Below, in pieces: positions 42,828-53,321 of a DNA stretch of 64,000 nt; within the stretch, counting starts at the first letter, position 1; every line of letters starts with the position of its first letter. Below the pieces are notes generated by a model. That model made no database searches, was not told the origin of the DNA, and saw only the letters and a program-made list of their open reading frames with translations. The position numbers and the translations under genes were made by a program. This DNA is from Paenibacillaceae bacterium (GTDB taxonomy: Bacteria; Bacillota; Bacilli; Paenibacillales; Paenibacillaceae), in the NCBI GenBank assembly GCA_004134985.1, contig REGQ01000025.1:32303-96302 (forward strand), read 5' to 3'.

Positions 42828-44576
42828 ATGTTGAAAGAATGGGCTGTACAACAATTAAAGGAACATGTTGATTTGTCGGAAGAACAATTGGCAGGGATGC
42901 TGGAATTTCCGCCACGGGCGGATCTTGGCGATATTGCTTTTCCATGTTTTGCATTGGCCAAAAGCTGGCGGAAGGCTCCAGCTGATATTGCCGGGGAAAT
43001 TGCGCAGCGAATCGCCGGCCAGACAGTTGAACAGCGAACGGGGAGCGACGACGGCAAACCGGATTGCCGAGTGGCAGCCGCCGGTCCTTATATTAATTTT
43101 TTCTACCGATCGCCGGAGCGGATCGACAGCTTGTTGGCCGCTGTTCTTCATCCTGAGTTTGCAACCTCTCAGGAAGGCCGCGGAAAGCGAGTGGTTGTTG
43201 ACTTTTCGTCGCCCAACATTGCCAAACCGTTCGGTATCGGGCATCTGCGCTCTACCATGATCGGAAATGCCCTCGCCAATATGTATCAGTTGAGCGGCTG
43301 GGAAGTGGTCCGAATCAATCATATCGGCGATTGGGGCACACAGTTCGGCAAACTGCTGAGTGCCTACAGCAGATGGGGGAACGATCGGGCGATGGAAGCG
43401 GACCCGATCAAGGAAAGCTTGCGGCTGTACGTCCAATTCCATGAGGAAGCTGAGCAGGACCCTCTACTGGAAGAGGAGGCGCGAGAATGGTTTCGCAAGC
43501 TGGAGAACCAAGATAAAGATGCGCTGGCTTTGTGGTGGCACTTTATTGAGATGAGTCTGCGTGAATTTAGTAAAGTCTATGCCAGACTCGGTGTAGAATT
43601 CGACCATACACTGGGTGAGAGCTTCTACAATGACAAGATGGATAGCGTCGTGGCCATGCTGCAGGAGCAGCAACTGCTTGAGGAGAGCGACGGGGCGATG
43701 GTCGTTCGGCTTGATGAGCACAACATTCCGCCTTGCCTGATTTTGAAGTCGGACGGTAGCAGCATCTATGCGACGCGCGATCTGGCTACTGCTTTTTATC
43801 GGAAAAACGAAATGGGTGCGGATAAGCTGTTATACGTCGTTGGCGGGGAGCAGAAGCTTCATTTCGAGCAGGTTTTCGGCGTGCTGGGCAAGCTTGGCCA
43901 GGAATGGGTTGAGCAGTGCGAGCATGTCGCGTTTGGTATGATGCGCTATGAAGGCAAAAAAATGTCGACACGCAAAGGTCGGGTTGTGTTTTTGAATGAG
44001 GTGCTGGATGAGGCGATAGCGAAGGCGGAGGAAGTGATTGCCGCGAAAAATCCGGCATTGGCCGGTCGCAGCGAAATCGCTGAAGCGATTGGGATCGGCG
44101 CTGTCGTCTTCGGGGATTTGAAGCATAATCGGATGATGGAAGCTGATTTTGTATTGGAGGAAGCGCTGCGGTTTGAAGGGGAAACCGGTCCATACGTCCA
44201 GTACACGCATGCCAGAGCGATGACATTGCTTGAGAAAGGCGCTGCCGAACCGTCTGCAGCAACCGGGAAGGGGAGCGCAGTTCCTGATAGCGCGGCAGGA
44301 CAATTCCTGACGGGTGAGGAAGCCTGGGAATGTCTGAAACAGCTCGATGTGTTTCCGCTGCGTGTTGCCGAAGCGGTTCGTCTCAATGAGCCTTCGATTG
44401 TTGCAAGATATATGCTGGAGGTGGCTAAGAGCTTCAACCGTTTCTATCATCAGGAACGCATTATTACCGAGGATGTAGAGGAGCGCCAGGCCAAATTGCT
44501 GCTGACGGCAGCTGTTGCCAAGGTGCTTAAGACCGGCTTGGGTCTGCTCGGCATCAAGGCGCCGCGACAAATCTGA
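42828..44576 (+). CDS. argS: Arginyl-tRNA synthetase, T-box-controlled copy
   Basis: This class I synthetase charges tRNA-Arg. The 582-residue product starts at ATG 42828 after AGGGGAGG. It has the ArgS N-terminal domain (LKEWAVQQLKEHVDLS ... DLGDIAFPCFALAK) and the HIGH region as FGIGHLRST (about 134-142). The KMSKS region is KKMSTRKGRVVFLNEV (about 378-393). A C-terminal DALR anticodon-binding domain with ARYMLEVAKSFNRFYH follows. It differs clearly from the second ArgS at 46044, whose motifs are LHLGHARG and KMSKRTG. The longer frame back to 42537 runs through the T-box and is not coding. Confidence 0.95.
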   Translation: MLKEWAVQQLKEHVDLSEEQLAGMLEFPPRADLGDIAFPCFALAKSWRKAPADIAGEIAQRIAGQTVEQRTGSDDGKPDCRVAAAGPYINFFYRSPERIDSLLAAVLHPEFATSQEGRGKRVVVDFSSPNIAKPFGIGHLRSTMIGNALANMYQLSGWEVVRINHIGDWGTQFGKLLSAYSRWGNDRAMEADPIKESLRLYVQFHEEAEQDPLLEEEAREWFRKLENQDKDALALWWHFIEMSLREFSKVYARLGVEFDHTLGESFYNDKMDSVVAMLQEQQLLEESDGAMVVRLDEHNIPPCLILKSDGSSIYATRDLATAFYRKNEMGADKLLYVVGGEQKLHFEQVFGVLGKLGQEWVEQCEHVAFGMMRYEGKKMSTRKGRVVFLNEVLDEAIAKAEEVIAAKNPALAGRSEIAEAIGIGAVVFGDLKHNRMMEADFVLEEALRFEGETGPYVQYTHARAMTLLEKGAAEPSAATGKGSAVPDSAAGQFLTGEEAWECLKQLDVFPLRVAEAVRLNEPSIVARYMLEVAKSFNRFYHQERIITEDVEERQAKLLLTAAVAKVLKTGLGLLGIKAPRQI

Positions 44577-44580
44577 TCCT

Positions 44581-45414
44581 TTACAGCTGGCTGAGATGAA
44601 TGCGCCGGAACATGACAGGGGTCAGCCCTTCCTGAAGCTTGAACAGCTTGATGAAATAGCTGGTATGCTCGTAACCGACCTGGGCGGCGATCGTTTTGAT
44701 CTCTGTATCAGGACGCTGCAGCAGCAGCTCTTTTGCTTTATGAATCCGAATGCGGGTAAGATACTCGATAGGCCTGGCTCCAAGCGCTTGCTGGAACAGC
44801 ACGCAAATATGCTGTGGCGTCACACCCAGCAGTGCGGCCAGCTCGGCAAGTGTTATCGTCCGGCTGTAGTTTTCTTCCATATAATGGATCACTGGTGACA
44901 GTGCATCCATCTGATGTTTGCGCGAGCGCAGCTCGGTTCGAGATCCGTATCGGTAAATATCAAGCAGCAGCCGATAGGAGACTGTGGACAGTTCCAAGCC
45001 TGTCGTCGGATGCGGAGACTGGAGCAGTGAAAGCATTTCCTGCAGATGTTTGAATGTGGTGTCCGGGTTCGCTAGATAGAACACCTCCGTACGCAGCAGT
45101 CCGAGGTCTTCCAGCAAATTGCGAACGAGGCTCCCGTTAAAGGCGACCCACTTGACTCCCCAAGGTTCTTGGAGCGGGCCATAAGCATGCTGCTCACCCG
45201 GCATCAGCAGCATGCCTTGGCCCGGGCCGAGCGTCTTCTCGCGGCCGTCAGCTTGCAGAAACCCGCTGCCGGATGTAACCTGCAGCCACTGGTAATCGAC
45301 ATGCCCCTCTGTCCGCTCGATATAAGACTGATTAATCCAGCCGCCAATGTGAGTGATGTAAACCGGCAGACGCCGTTCCAAATCGGTAAAAACCGGAAAG
45401 AGACTGAAGTCCAT
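44581..45414 (-). CDS. AraC family transcriptional regulator with cupin sensor domain
   Basis: AraC regulators usually activate sugar or stress genes. The 277-residue product has an N-terminal beta-barrel sensor (about 10-150: YITHIGGWINQSYIERTEGHVDYQWLQVTSGSGFLQADGREKTLGPGQGMLLMPGEQHAY). The C-terminal double HTH (about 180-275) has LAELAALLGVTPQHICVLFQQALGARPIEYLTRIRIHKAKELL and IKTIAAQVGYEHTSYFIKLFKLQEGLTPVMFR. ATG 45414 follows CGAGG; a TTG at 45438 is an alternative. It converges with argS, with only 4 bases between the stop codons and no terminator seen. The target genes are unknown. Confidence 0.92.
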   Translation of the reverse strand: MDFSLFPVFTDLERRLPVYITHIGGWINQSYIERTEGHVDYQWLQVTSGSGFLQADGREKTLGPGQGMLLMPGEQHAYGPLQEPWGVKWVAFNGSLVRNLLEDLGLLRTEVFYLANPDTTFKHLQEMLSLLQSPHPTTGLELSTVSYRLLLDIYRYGSRTELRSRKHQMDALSPVIHYMEENYSRTITLAELAALLGVTPQHICVLFQQALGARPIEYLTRIRIHKAKELLLQRPDTEIKTIAAQVGYEHTSYFIKLFKLQEGLTPVMFRRIHLSQL

Positions 45415-45546
45415 AATGGGATACCTCGCAATCAGCAATTTATTCTCATTGCTTTACATCATAGCGGGGATTGGCCAATATGCCAACCGTTCTTATTGCT
45501 TGGGCATGTGCGATATCGGGACAGTCGATGAATTCACGAGCGCGGG

Positions 45547-45575
45547 ATTGAAAATAATAAGGTTCCTGTATATAG
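45547..45575 (+). promoter_or_regulatory. SigA promoter of ywiB-argS
   Basis: TTGAAA at 45547-45552, a 17-base spacer, and TATAGT at 45570-45575. The gene starts 40 bases downstream. Confidence 0.65.
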
Positions 45576-45614
45576 TAATAAAACAAGAATTGATTTACGG
45601 AAAGCGGGTTAGCG

Positions 45615-46043
45615 ATGCGGTCAGATCGGCGCAAGGTGCGGATTACGCTGGAAAGCGTTCAGGATAGTGAAGTTACCGTCCATCATTACGAAGGCTTCCT
45701 TATTAAGAAAGAACGGTATGTCTACTTGCAATATGATGAAACGGAAGCCGGCGCTGCCACTGTTAATACGACAGTGCGCTGGAACAGGCAAGAGTTGAAG
45801 ATTATTAGGCGGGGCGATGTTGACAGCGAACAGACCTTTATTCCCGGCCTTCGGCAAAAAGGGGAATACCGTACGCCGGAGATGCGCTTTGCGCTGGAGA
45901 CCGTTACGGATGAGTTAATTATTGAAGGCGACAGTATCGATAATATGCCGCTGCTTATACAATGGAGTTACACACTTTGGATGGAGAGTCAGCATGTGGG
46001 CCGGTTTCAGATTCGGCTGCAAGTTCAGGAGGGAGAACATTAA
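45615..46043 (+). CDS. ywiB: DUF1934 beta-barrel protein YwiB
   Basis: YwiB is a conserved Bacillales protein of unknown function with a calycin-like beta-barrel (DUF1934). The 142-residue product shows the typical pattern KVRITLESVQD ... GFLIKKERYVYLQYDETE ... VNTTVRWNRQELKIIRRGDVDSEQTFIPG. It continues with MRFALETVTDELII and LLIQWSYTLWMESQHVGRFQIRLQV. The stop TAA is immediately followed by the ATG of argS, so the two are translated from one mRNA. The ribosome site (GGAAAG) is weak. The order ywiB-argS-rpoE matches B. subtilis. Confidence 0.9.
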   Translation: MRSDRRKVRITLESVQDSEVTVHHYEGFLIKKERYVYLQYDETEAGAATVNTTVRWNRQELKIIRRGDVDSEQTFIPGLRQKGEYRTPEMRFALETVTDELIIEGDSIDNMPLLIQWSYTLWMESQHVGRFQIRLQVQEGEH

Positions 46044-47729
46044 ATGAGTCAAGTTTCATATGTGTTGGAGCGGCTGCATGAACAGGTTAAGGAAGCGATT
46101 ATCGAGGCGGTGGCTTCGTCAGGGCTAGTCGAGCGCGAGGCAGTGCCTTCAATCGTATTGGAGGTTCCCAGAGACAAGACGCATGGCGATCTGGCCACTA
46201 ATATTGCCATGCAGCTTACAAAACTGGCCAAACGCAATCCACGACAAATTGCAGAAGCGATCGTAGCTGGTTTGAATACCGGGGAAGGCCCAATTGTCGC
46301 TGCAGAAATTGCCGGTCCAGGATTTATCAACTTCAGGTTGGACAAGCATCACTTGTACCCGGTAATCAATGAAGTGCTCGCCGCTGGTTCGAATTATGGC
46401 CAGGTGGCGATCGGAGCAGGGAAACGGGTTCAGATTGAATTCGTCAGCGCCAATCCGACGGGCAGTCTGCATCTTGGACACGCGCGGGGCGCGGCGGTTG
46501 GCGATGCGCTGTGCAATGTATTGCAGCTGGCAGGGTATGAGGTGACAAGAGAGTATTACATAAACGATGCCGGCAAGCAAGTCGAGAACTTGTCGCTGTC
46601 CCTGGACGCGCGCTATAAGCAGGCGCTGGGACAGCAGGCTTCGCTCCCTGAGGATGGCTACCAAGGCGAGGATATTGTTAAGTTTGCACAGCTGCTTATC
46701 GAGCAGGAGGGTGACCGCTTGCTGTCGCTGCCCGATGAAGAGCGGCTTGCGTTCTTCCGTGCCTATGGGCTTGAGCAGGAACTGGCCAAAATCAAGCGTG
46801 ATCTGGAACGCTTCCGCGTCCGTTTCGATGTATGGTTCAGCGAGAGTTCACTCTATGAAACCGGCCAGGTGACCGATGCGCTTGCAGCGCTTGGCGAGCG
46901 GGGAGAAGTATTCGAGGAAGAAGGGGCAACCTGGCTTGCCACTACGAAGTATGGCGATGACAAAGATCGCGTCCTGATTAAAAATGACGGCAGCTACACG
47001 TATTTGACGCCGGACATCGCCTATCATCGGGACAAATATGCCCGCGGCTTTGATGTGATGTTCAATATTTGGGGTGCCGACCATCACGGTTATATTCCGC
47101 GTATGAAAGCGGCTATGGCGGCGCTGGGCAACGATCCGGAGAAGTTGGTTGTGCTGGTCGCCCAGATGGTAAGCTTGTTCCAAAACGGTGAGAAAGTGAA
47201 GATGTCCAAGCGTACGGGCAAAGCGGTAACGATGGAAGACCTGATGGAAGAGGTCGGCATCGACGCCATTCGCTATTTTTTCACAATGCGCAGCATGGAT
47301 TCGCATCTTGATTTCGATATGGATCTTGCGATTTCGACATCGAATGAAAATCCTGTCTTTTATGTGCAGTATGCGCATGCGCGCATTTGCAGCATCTTCC
47401 GTCAGGCTGAGGAACAAGGCATAGCGGTAGAAGGTTTGGCGAACGCTGACTTCAGCCTACTGACCACCGATGCCGAATTTGATCTGTTGCGCAAGCTCGG
47501 GGAGCTGCCGCAGGAAATTACAGAAGCGGCAGTGCAGCATGCGCCGCATCGTTTGATCCGTTATGTATATGAATTAGCTGCGCAATTGCACAGCTATTAT
47601 AAAGCGGAGCGCGCCATTACTGACGACGCGCAGCAGACATTGGCAAGACTGGCGCTGCTCGCTGCAGTCCGCACGGTCATTGCCAATGTGCTGGGCATTG
47701 TCGGCGTGTCCGCGCCAGAGAAGATGTAA
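46044..47729 (+). CDS. argS: Arginyl-tRNA synthetase, ywiB-linked copy
   Basis: This second ArgS (561 residues) is the positional match of B. subtilis argS. The ArgS N-terminal domain reads [33 protein letters not shown]. The HIGH motif is in [20 protein letters not shown] (about 136-155) and the KMSKS motif is [16 protein letters not shown] (about 384-399). A DALR anticodon domain is at the C-terminus. Its ATG directly follows the ywiB stop. No T-box precedes it, so supply is likely constitutive, with the other copy providing an arginine-starvation response. The next gene converges 15 bases away. Confidence 0.95.
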   Translation: MSQVSYVLERLHEQVKEAIIEAVASSGLVEREAVPSIVLEVPRDKTHGDLATNIAMQLTKLAKRNPRQIAEAIVAGLNTGEGPIVAAEIAGPGFINFRLDKHHLYPVINEVLAAGSNYGQVAIGAGKRVQIEFVSANPTGSLHLGHARGAAVGDALCNVLQLAGYEVTREYYINDAGKQVENLSLSLDARYKQALGQQASLPEDGYQGEDIVKFAQLLIEQEGDRLLSLPDEERLAFFRAYGLEQELAKIKRDLERFRVRFDVWFSESSLYETGQVTDALAALGERGEVFEEEGATWLATTKYGDDKDRVLIKNDGSYTYLTPDIAYHRDKYARGFDVMFNIWGADHHGYIPRMKAAMAALGNDPEKLVVLVAQMVSLFQNGEKVKMSKRTGKAVTMEDLMEEVGIDAIRYFFTMRSMDSHLDFDMDLAISTSNENPVFYVQYAHARICSIFRQAEEQGIAVEGLANADFSLLTTDAEFDLLRKLGELPQEITEAAVQHAPHRLIRYVYELAAQLHSYYKAERAITDDAQQTLARLALLAAVRTVIANVLGIVGVSAPEKM

Positions 47730-47744
47730 ATGGCTGCACAGCCG

Positions 47745-48884
47745 CTATGAATGCTCGGCGGCTTGCAGCATTTTCATCACGTCAAGCTCGCCGGTCAGCC
47801 GCGGCGCCTTCTTGCCCCGCAAGGGCTGCATGGAGCGCCGCAGCGCTGTTTTGATTTCGGCGGGGGACAATCCGGGATGCTCCGCAAGCAGCAGTGCGAT
47901 TGCGCCGCTGACATGGGAGGTGGCCATCGAGGTCCCGCTCATTTCATGGTATTTGTCATTCAGCCACGCGGAGACGATCTTGTCGCCCGGCGCATAGATA
48001 TCGATGTAGCTGCCGCGATTGCTGAAAGGCGCAACTCGCCGCAATCGGTTAGTGGCGCCAACAGAAATGGTCTGTGGATATCTGGCAGGATAATCAATCG
48101 ATTTCAGTTTGCCGTCATTGCCGGAAGAGGCTACGACAACAACACCGGCATTATAGGCGTTCGTGACCGCGTTGAGCAGCGGTTTGCTGCGTGTTTTCAT
48201 TCCGAAGCTCATATTGACGATATGCATGCGGTTGCGCACGCACCATTCAATACCGAGAATTATATCTGAAACATAGGCGCTGCCATTATGGTCGAAGGCT
48301 TTTACAGGGTAAATGGTTGCCCGGGGAGCGACGCCAATCATCCCGCGGGGCATATTTGCTGCCGCAATCGTTCCGGCGATATGGGTGCCGTGGCCGTTGT
48401 CGTCATGCGGCGGTTGATTTCGGTTGATCAGGTTAATGCCGCGCGCCAGCGACTGCCGCAGATCAGAATGCTGGAAATCGACGCCGGTATCGATGACACC
48501 GATTTTCACGCGGTGGCCGGTTGTGCTGCTCCATGCCATCGGCGCCTTGATATGTTGAACTCCCCAAGGAATGCCTTTGCTGAAGTTGACCGATTTACTG
48601 GCAATGGAATGCAGTTGAACAGAACGGTCTTCTTCCATCCATGCCATCCCTTTCAGGAAAGACAACGATACGCCCTCCGGCAGGCGGCAGGATAACGCTC
48701 TTATAAGCGGCAGTGGCCGGATCTGCTGCTGTGAGGATAAAGACTTTTTCATTTTGGACAAGTTATAGATCAATTGGCGGTAATATTGCTGATTGTGAAA
48801 GCGAATAATGCACCTCGAACCCGTTCTGCCCGGATGATTGTTCGTCAAGCTGTGCAACCAGCGGAGAAAAGCGATGGTATCCAA
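47745..48884 (-). CDS. Subtilisin-like serine protease (S8)
   Basis: Counting from the upstream ATG (48893), the catalytic triad is D135 in VIDTGVDFQHSDL, H168 in DDNGHGTHIAGT and S322 in MSGTSMATSHVSGA. The oxyanion Asn is N259 in ASSGNDG. An N-terminal region (about 20-105) resembles an I9-type propeptide. No classical signal peptide is visible; the N-terminus MQNLDTIAFLRWLHS is only weakly hydrophobic, so the protein may be intracellular or exported in another way. GGGAGGG abuts ATG 48893, so TTG 48884, 9 bases away, is the better start. The function may be protein turnover or processing. Confidence 0.88.
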   Translation of the reverse strand: MDTIAFLRWLHSLTNNHPGRTGSRCIIRFHNQQYYRQLIYNLSKMKKSLSSQQQIRPLPLIRALSCRLPEGVSLSFLKGMAWMEEDRSVQLHSIASKSVNFSKGIPWGVQHIKAPMAWSSTTGHRVKIGVIDTGVDFQHSDLRQSLARGINLINRNQPPHDDNGHGTHIAGTIAAANMPRGMIGVAPRATIYPVKAFDHNGSAYVSDIILGIEWCVRNRMHIVNMSFGMKTRSKPLLNAVTNAYNAGVVVVASSGNDGKLKSIDYPARYPQTISVGATNRLRRVAPFSNRGSYIDIYAPGDKIVSAWLNDKYHEMSGTSMATSHVSGAIALLLAEHPGLSPAEIKTALRRSMQPLRGKKAPRLTGELDVMKMLQAAEHS

Positions 48885-48893
48885 ATTTTGCAT

Positions 48894-49081
48894 CCCTCCC
48901 GACGAGCGTGCTGAACTATTCTATGTCTAAAGTTCCCAAGCCGTATGAGCAAGTGGCCCTTTTTATCAGAATTAGGCTTGAAGCCGTGTCAATTCCTGCT
49001 GGGATACATAGGATGGATGAAGAGTCCAAAAGGCTCTTGCTCCGGGCGAGGTCAAGCAATCCTGTCTGGATGGATACAGTC
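48894..49081. other. Structured intergenic RNA candidate between the protease and rpoE
   Basis: AAGAGTCCAAAAGGCTCTT at about 49020-49038 forms a hairpin, and a second weaker one follows before the terminator at 49082. No good promoter or ribosome-bound frame was found. A 99-codon frame here shows no protein-like pattern. Confidence 0.3.
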
Positions 49082-49113
49082 AAAGCGAAGGTCCCTGCCT
49101 TCGCTTTTCTTTT
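49082..49113 (+). terminator. Strong intrinsic terminator not preceded by a gene
   Basis: AAAGCGAAGG at 49082-49091 pairs with CCTTCGCTTT at 49098-49107, followed by TCTTTTTTTT. The nearest upstream rightward gene is argS, whose stop lies 1.35 kb away beyond the opposing protease gene. Confidence 0.85.
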
Positions 49114-49264
49114 TTTTCAGCTAGGCTTGGCATCGAACTTGTACATACTGACAGTTGCCTCAAAGAAGCTTGCTTTTTTGAATGAAATAGGTTTTACTAA
49201 AGGTTGATAATGGATAGAAATAATGAAGGCCAGCATATATTTGTTTTGAGAGGATGTGCTAATA

Positions 49265-49825
49265 ATGGGTAGTGAGCTAACGCTGAAGATCGATCCTGAG
49301 CGGATTAAGGAAATGCCGATGGTGGATTTGGCATTTGAGGTGCTGAAAACAGCAAACACACCTTATTACTACAGAGATTTGATGTTTGAAATTGCCAGAA
49401 TCCGCGGTTTGTCCGAGGATGCAATTAATCAGGTCATTGCGCAAGTTTATACCGAAATTAATATTGACGGCCGCTTTGCTTGCGTCGGCAGCAATATGTG
49501 GGGACTAAAACGCTGGTATCCGGTGGAGAAGTCGGAAGATCCGATCGGGAATGCGAAGCGTCCGCGTATTATTAATGATGAGGACGACGATGAAGAGGAT
49601 ATCTTCGCCGAAGAGGAAGAAGAAACCTATGTAGCCGATGAAGAGGATTATGATATGTACGACGAGGACAGCGAGGACATCTTCGAAGAAGGTGAAGAGG
49701 AAGCTGAAGTCGAGGAAGCGATTGATGATGAAGAGCTGGAGACCGAAGAAGAGGATGCAGAGCTCGACGATTCCGAGGACAGCGAAGAAGAGGACGACGA
49801 AGAAGAGGAAGACGAACAACGCTAA
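49265..49825 (+). CDS. rpoE: DNA-directed RNA polymerase subunit delta
   Basis: Delta is a Gram-positive RNA polymerase subunit that speeds enzyme recycling and tunes promoter selectivity. The 186-residue protein has the folded N-terminal HARE-HTH domain (about 10-90: MPMVDLAFEVLKTANTPYYYRDLMFEIARIRGLSEDAINQVIAQVYTEINIDGRFACVGSNMWGLKRWYP). A highly acidic disordered tail of Asp/Glu fills about 105-186, the family hallmark. ATG 49265 follows AGAGGA by 10 bases. pyrG follows, as in B. subtilis. Confidence 0.96.
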   Translation: MGSELTLKIDPERIKEMPMVDLAFEVLKTANTPYYYRDLMFEIARIRGLSEDAINQVIAQVYTEINIDGRFACVGSNMWGLKRWYPVEKSEDPIGNAKRPRIINDEDDDEEDIFAEEEEETYVADEEDYDMYDEDSEDIFEEGEEEAEVEEAIDDEELETEEEDAELDDSEDSEEEDDEEEEDEQR

Positions 49826-49881
49826 TTTTCTATAGACAATGTTTGCCCTGGACAATCTCTGGAACCAACTTTAGGGAAGCC

Positions 49882-49910
49882 TTGACAGTCATGATTGTTC
49901 AGAGTAAACT
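49882..49910 (+). promoter_or_regulatory. pyrG promoter with GGGC start
   Basis: A perfect TTGACA at 49882-49887, a 17-base spacer, and TAAACT at 49905-49910. Seven bases later the sequence is GGGCT at 49918, so the transcript probably begins pppGGGCU, as in B. subtilis pyrG. Confidence 0.75.
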
Positions 49911-49956
49911 ATTGCATGGGCTATAGATTTATGGCGATTTGATATTTTGAAATCAA

Positions 49957-49997
49957 CGAAAAGTGCCCCGTGACTGCGGGTGTCACTTTTTTTATTT
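49957..49997 (+). terminator. pyrG leader attenuator
   Basis: AAGTGCCCCG at 49961-49970 pairs with CGGGTGTCACTT at 49977-49988 and is followed by TTTTTATTTT. It lies 40-80 bases into the transcript and before pyrG. The CCCC in the 5' arm could pair with extra G residues added at the transcript start under low CTP, preventing termination. Confidence 0.8.
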
Positions 49998-50017
49998 TGA
50001 AAAGATTTTAATTATAA

Positions 50018-51646
<1,629 letters not shown>

Positions 51647-51682
51647 GTAGACAGAAACAATTCACTTTTTTTCCAACTTTGA

Positions 51683-51710
51683 GCAGGATTATAGATGGGG
51701 CTGCGCGAAT
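51683..51710 (+). promoter_or_regulatory. Predicted SigH promoter of spo0F
   Basis: GCAGGATTA (AGGA at 51685-51688) and GAAT at 51707-51710 are separated by 18 bases between AGGA and GAAT, matching the SigH pattern RNAGGAWWW-N11/12-RNNGAAT except at one R. B. subtilis spo0F also has a SigH promoter. Confidence 0.6.
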
Positions 51711-51777
51711 ATAGTAACGATTAGCCAGAGCGGACCTTAATTTATGGCCGTGTCGCTCATTTGTAGGAGGGTTAGAG

Positions 51778-52176
51778 TTGGAGAAGAAGAAAGTGTTGAT
51801 TGTAGATGACCAGAACGGCATTCGTGTGCTTCTTGTGGAAGTGTTTAGCAGCGAAGGTTACCTTACTTTTCAGGCTTCCAACGGAAAACTCGCATTGGAA
51901 ATCGTAAGGCAGGAATCACCGGACTTGGTATTGCTCGACATGAAGATTCCTGGAATGGACGGGCTTGAAATTTTGAAGCATGTCAAAGCGATTGACAAGG
52001 AAATTAAAGTAATTATGATGACGGCGTATGGTGAGCTCGATATGATTAAAGAAGCTACTGATCTTGGAGCGCTCATGCATTTTACCAAACCGTTTGACAT
52101 CGATGAGATGAGAGTTGCCGTCAACATGCAGCTGCGGGGCGGAGAATCAAATAATCGTTATGCCGTGGGGTCCTGA
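51778..52176 (+). CDS. spo0F: Sporulation phosphorelay response regulator Spo0F
   Basis: Spo0F is the single-domain response regulator that takes phosphate from sporulation kinases and passes it through Spo0B to Spo0A. The 132-residue protein has D10, D11, the phosphorylation site D54 in [14 protein letters not shown]82 in MMTAYG and K104 in HFTKPFD, exactly at the B. subtilis Spo0F positions. There is no output domain. It starts at TTG 51778 after AGGAGGG. The gene order pyrG-spo0F-fbaA is as in B. subtilis, and a sporulation-type kinase gene lies 6.5 kb downstream. Confidence 0.95.
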   Translation: MEKKKVLIVDDQNGIRVLLVEVFSSEGYLTFQASNGKLALEIVRQESPDLVLLDMKIPGMDGLEILKHVKAIDKEIKVIMMTAYGELDMIKEATDLGALMHFTKPFDIDEMRVAVNMQLRGGESNNRYAVGS

Positions 52177-52192
52177 ATGGGCCCCTGTTTTT
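52167..52192 (+). terminator. Terminator of spo0F
   Basis: GGGGTCC at 52167-52173 pairs with GGGCCCC at 52179-52185 (one G-T pair), followed by TGTTTTTC. The stem overlaps the last codons of spo0F. Confidence 0.7.
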
Positions 52193-52231
52193 CAAATAAC
52201 CGCTTGCTGCCATTGATGAAAATAAAGCCAT

Positions 52232-52261
52232 TTACCAAATCATGTTTCCTTGTGTTATAAT
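52232..52261 (+). promoter_or_regulatory. Probable SigA promoter of fbaA
   Basis: A perfect TATAAT at 52256-52261 with a weak TTACCA at 52232-52237, 18 bases apart. The gene starts 59 bases downstream. Confidence 0.5.
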
Positions 52262-52319
52262 AACTCAGACAAGTCGGAACGGGCTTGAGATTACTAGCGC
52301 CTAGGAGGAATAACCAGTT

Positions 52320-53174
52320 ATGCCATTGGTATCAATGAATGAGTTTTTGCCTAAAGCAAAAGCCAACAAATTTGCGGTCGGACAATTCAACATGAACAAC
52401 TTGGAGTTTGCACAAGCCATTGCTGACGCGGCGATTGAAGAAAAATCACCGTTTATTTATGGTGTCAGCGAAGGTGCCCTGAAATATATGGGTATCGAGT
52501 ATACCGTTGCTATTGCAGAAGCAGCAGCCAAGAAATCGGGCCTGCCAATTGCATTGCATCTTGATCATGGTTCCAGCTTTGAAGTTGCCATGAAATGTAT
52601 CCGCGCAGGTTTTTCTTCCGTTATGTTCGATGGTTCCCACTACTCTCTTGAAGAGAACATCAGACTTACGAAAGAAGTTGTTCGCGCAGCGCGTGCTATG
52701 GGCGTTTCCGTTGAGGGAGAGCTGGGCACAATTGGCGGTGTAGAGGACGATATCAGCGTAGATGAAGAGAATGCAAGCTTGGCTAAACCGGAAGAAGCAA
52801 TTCGTTTCTACGAAGAAACTGGCGTAGACTGTCTTGCTATCGCAGTAGGTACTGCACACGGAATGTACAAAGGCGAGCCTAAGATTCATTACGATATCAT
52901 CAAGCAAGTAGTCGATGCCATTCCAGTACCAGTTGTACTTCATGGCGGTTCCGGCGTTCCGGACGAAGCGATTCGTCTGGCTATTGAAGCTGGTGTTGGC
53001 AAGATCAACGTAAACACGGAAAATCAGGTGGCTTGCACCAATGCGATCCGTGAAGTTCTTGCTGGAAACTCGGAAGTATATGATCCCCGTAAATATTTGA
53101 CCCCTGCCCGCAACGCAATGCAAGCAATCGTTCGCGAAAAAATCCAGTTGTTCGGCAGCAGCAACCAAGCGTAA
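52320..53174 (+). CDS. fbaA: Fructose-1,6-bisphosphate aldolase, class II
   Basis: The zinc-dependent aldolase splits fructose-1,6-bisphosphate into dihydroxyacetone phosphate and glyceraldehyde-3-phosphate in glycolysis. The 284-residue product has the class II signature IALHLDHGSSFE with catalytic D82 and zinc ligand H83. The other zinc ligands are in AVGTAHGMYKGEP and VLHGGSGVP, and the acidic loop reads VEGELGTIGGVEDD. AGGAGG precedes the ATG. It has its own promoter after the spo0F terminator. Confidence 0.96.
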   Translation: MPLVSMNEFLPKAKANKFAVGQFNMNNLEFAQAIADAAIEEKSPFIYGVSEGALKYMGIEYTVAIAEAAAKKSGLPIALHLDHGSSFEVAMKCIRAGFSSVMFDGSHYSLEENIRLTKEVVRAARAMGVSVEGELGTIGGVEDDISVDEENASLAKPEEAIRFYEETGVDCLAIAVGTAHGMYKGEPKIHYDIIKQVVDAIPVPVVLHGGSGVPDEAIRLAIEAGVGKINVNTENQVACTNAIREVLAGNSEVYDPRKYLTPARNAMQAIVREKIQLFGSSNQA

Positions 53175-53321
53175 CTTCCGAAACGAAGCGATAACCGACC
53201 CGATAGTCAGTTCGGTCTGCATAGACTCAAAAGCATGTAACATCACTGTTTTTGGGGTATGCAGCCGCTGAACGGGGCGGATTTCCTTTGTTTTCTTCCG
53301 AATGGGAGGATTAACGAATTC

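Noticed and set aside
48908..49207. 99-codon rightward frame upstream of rpoE
   Set aside because: No ribosome site, it runs across an intrinsic terminator, and the composition is not protein-like.
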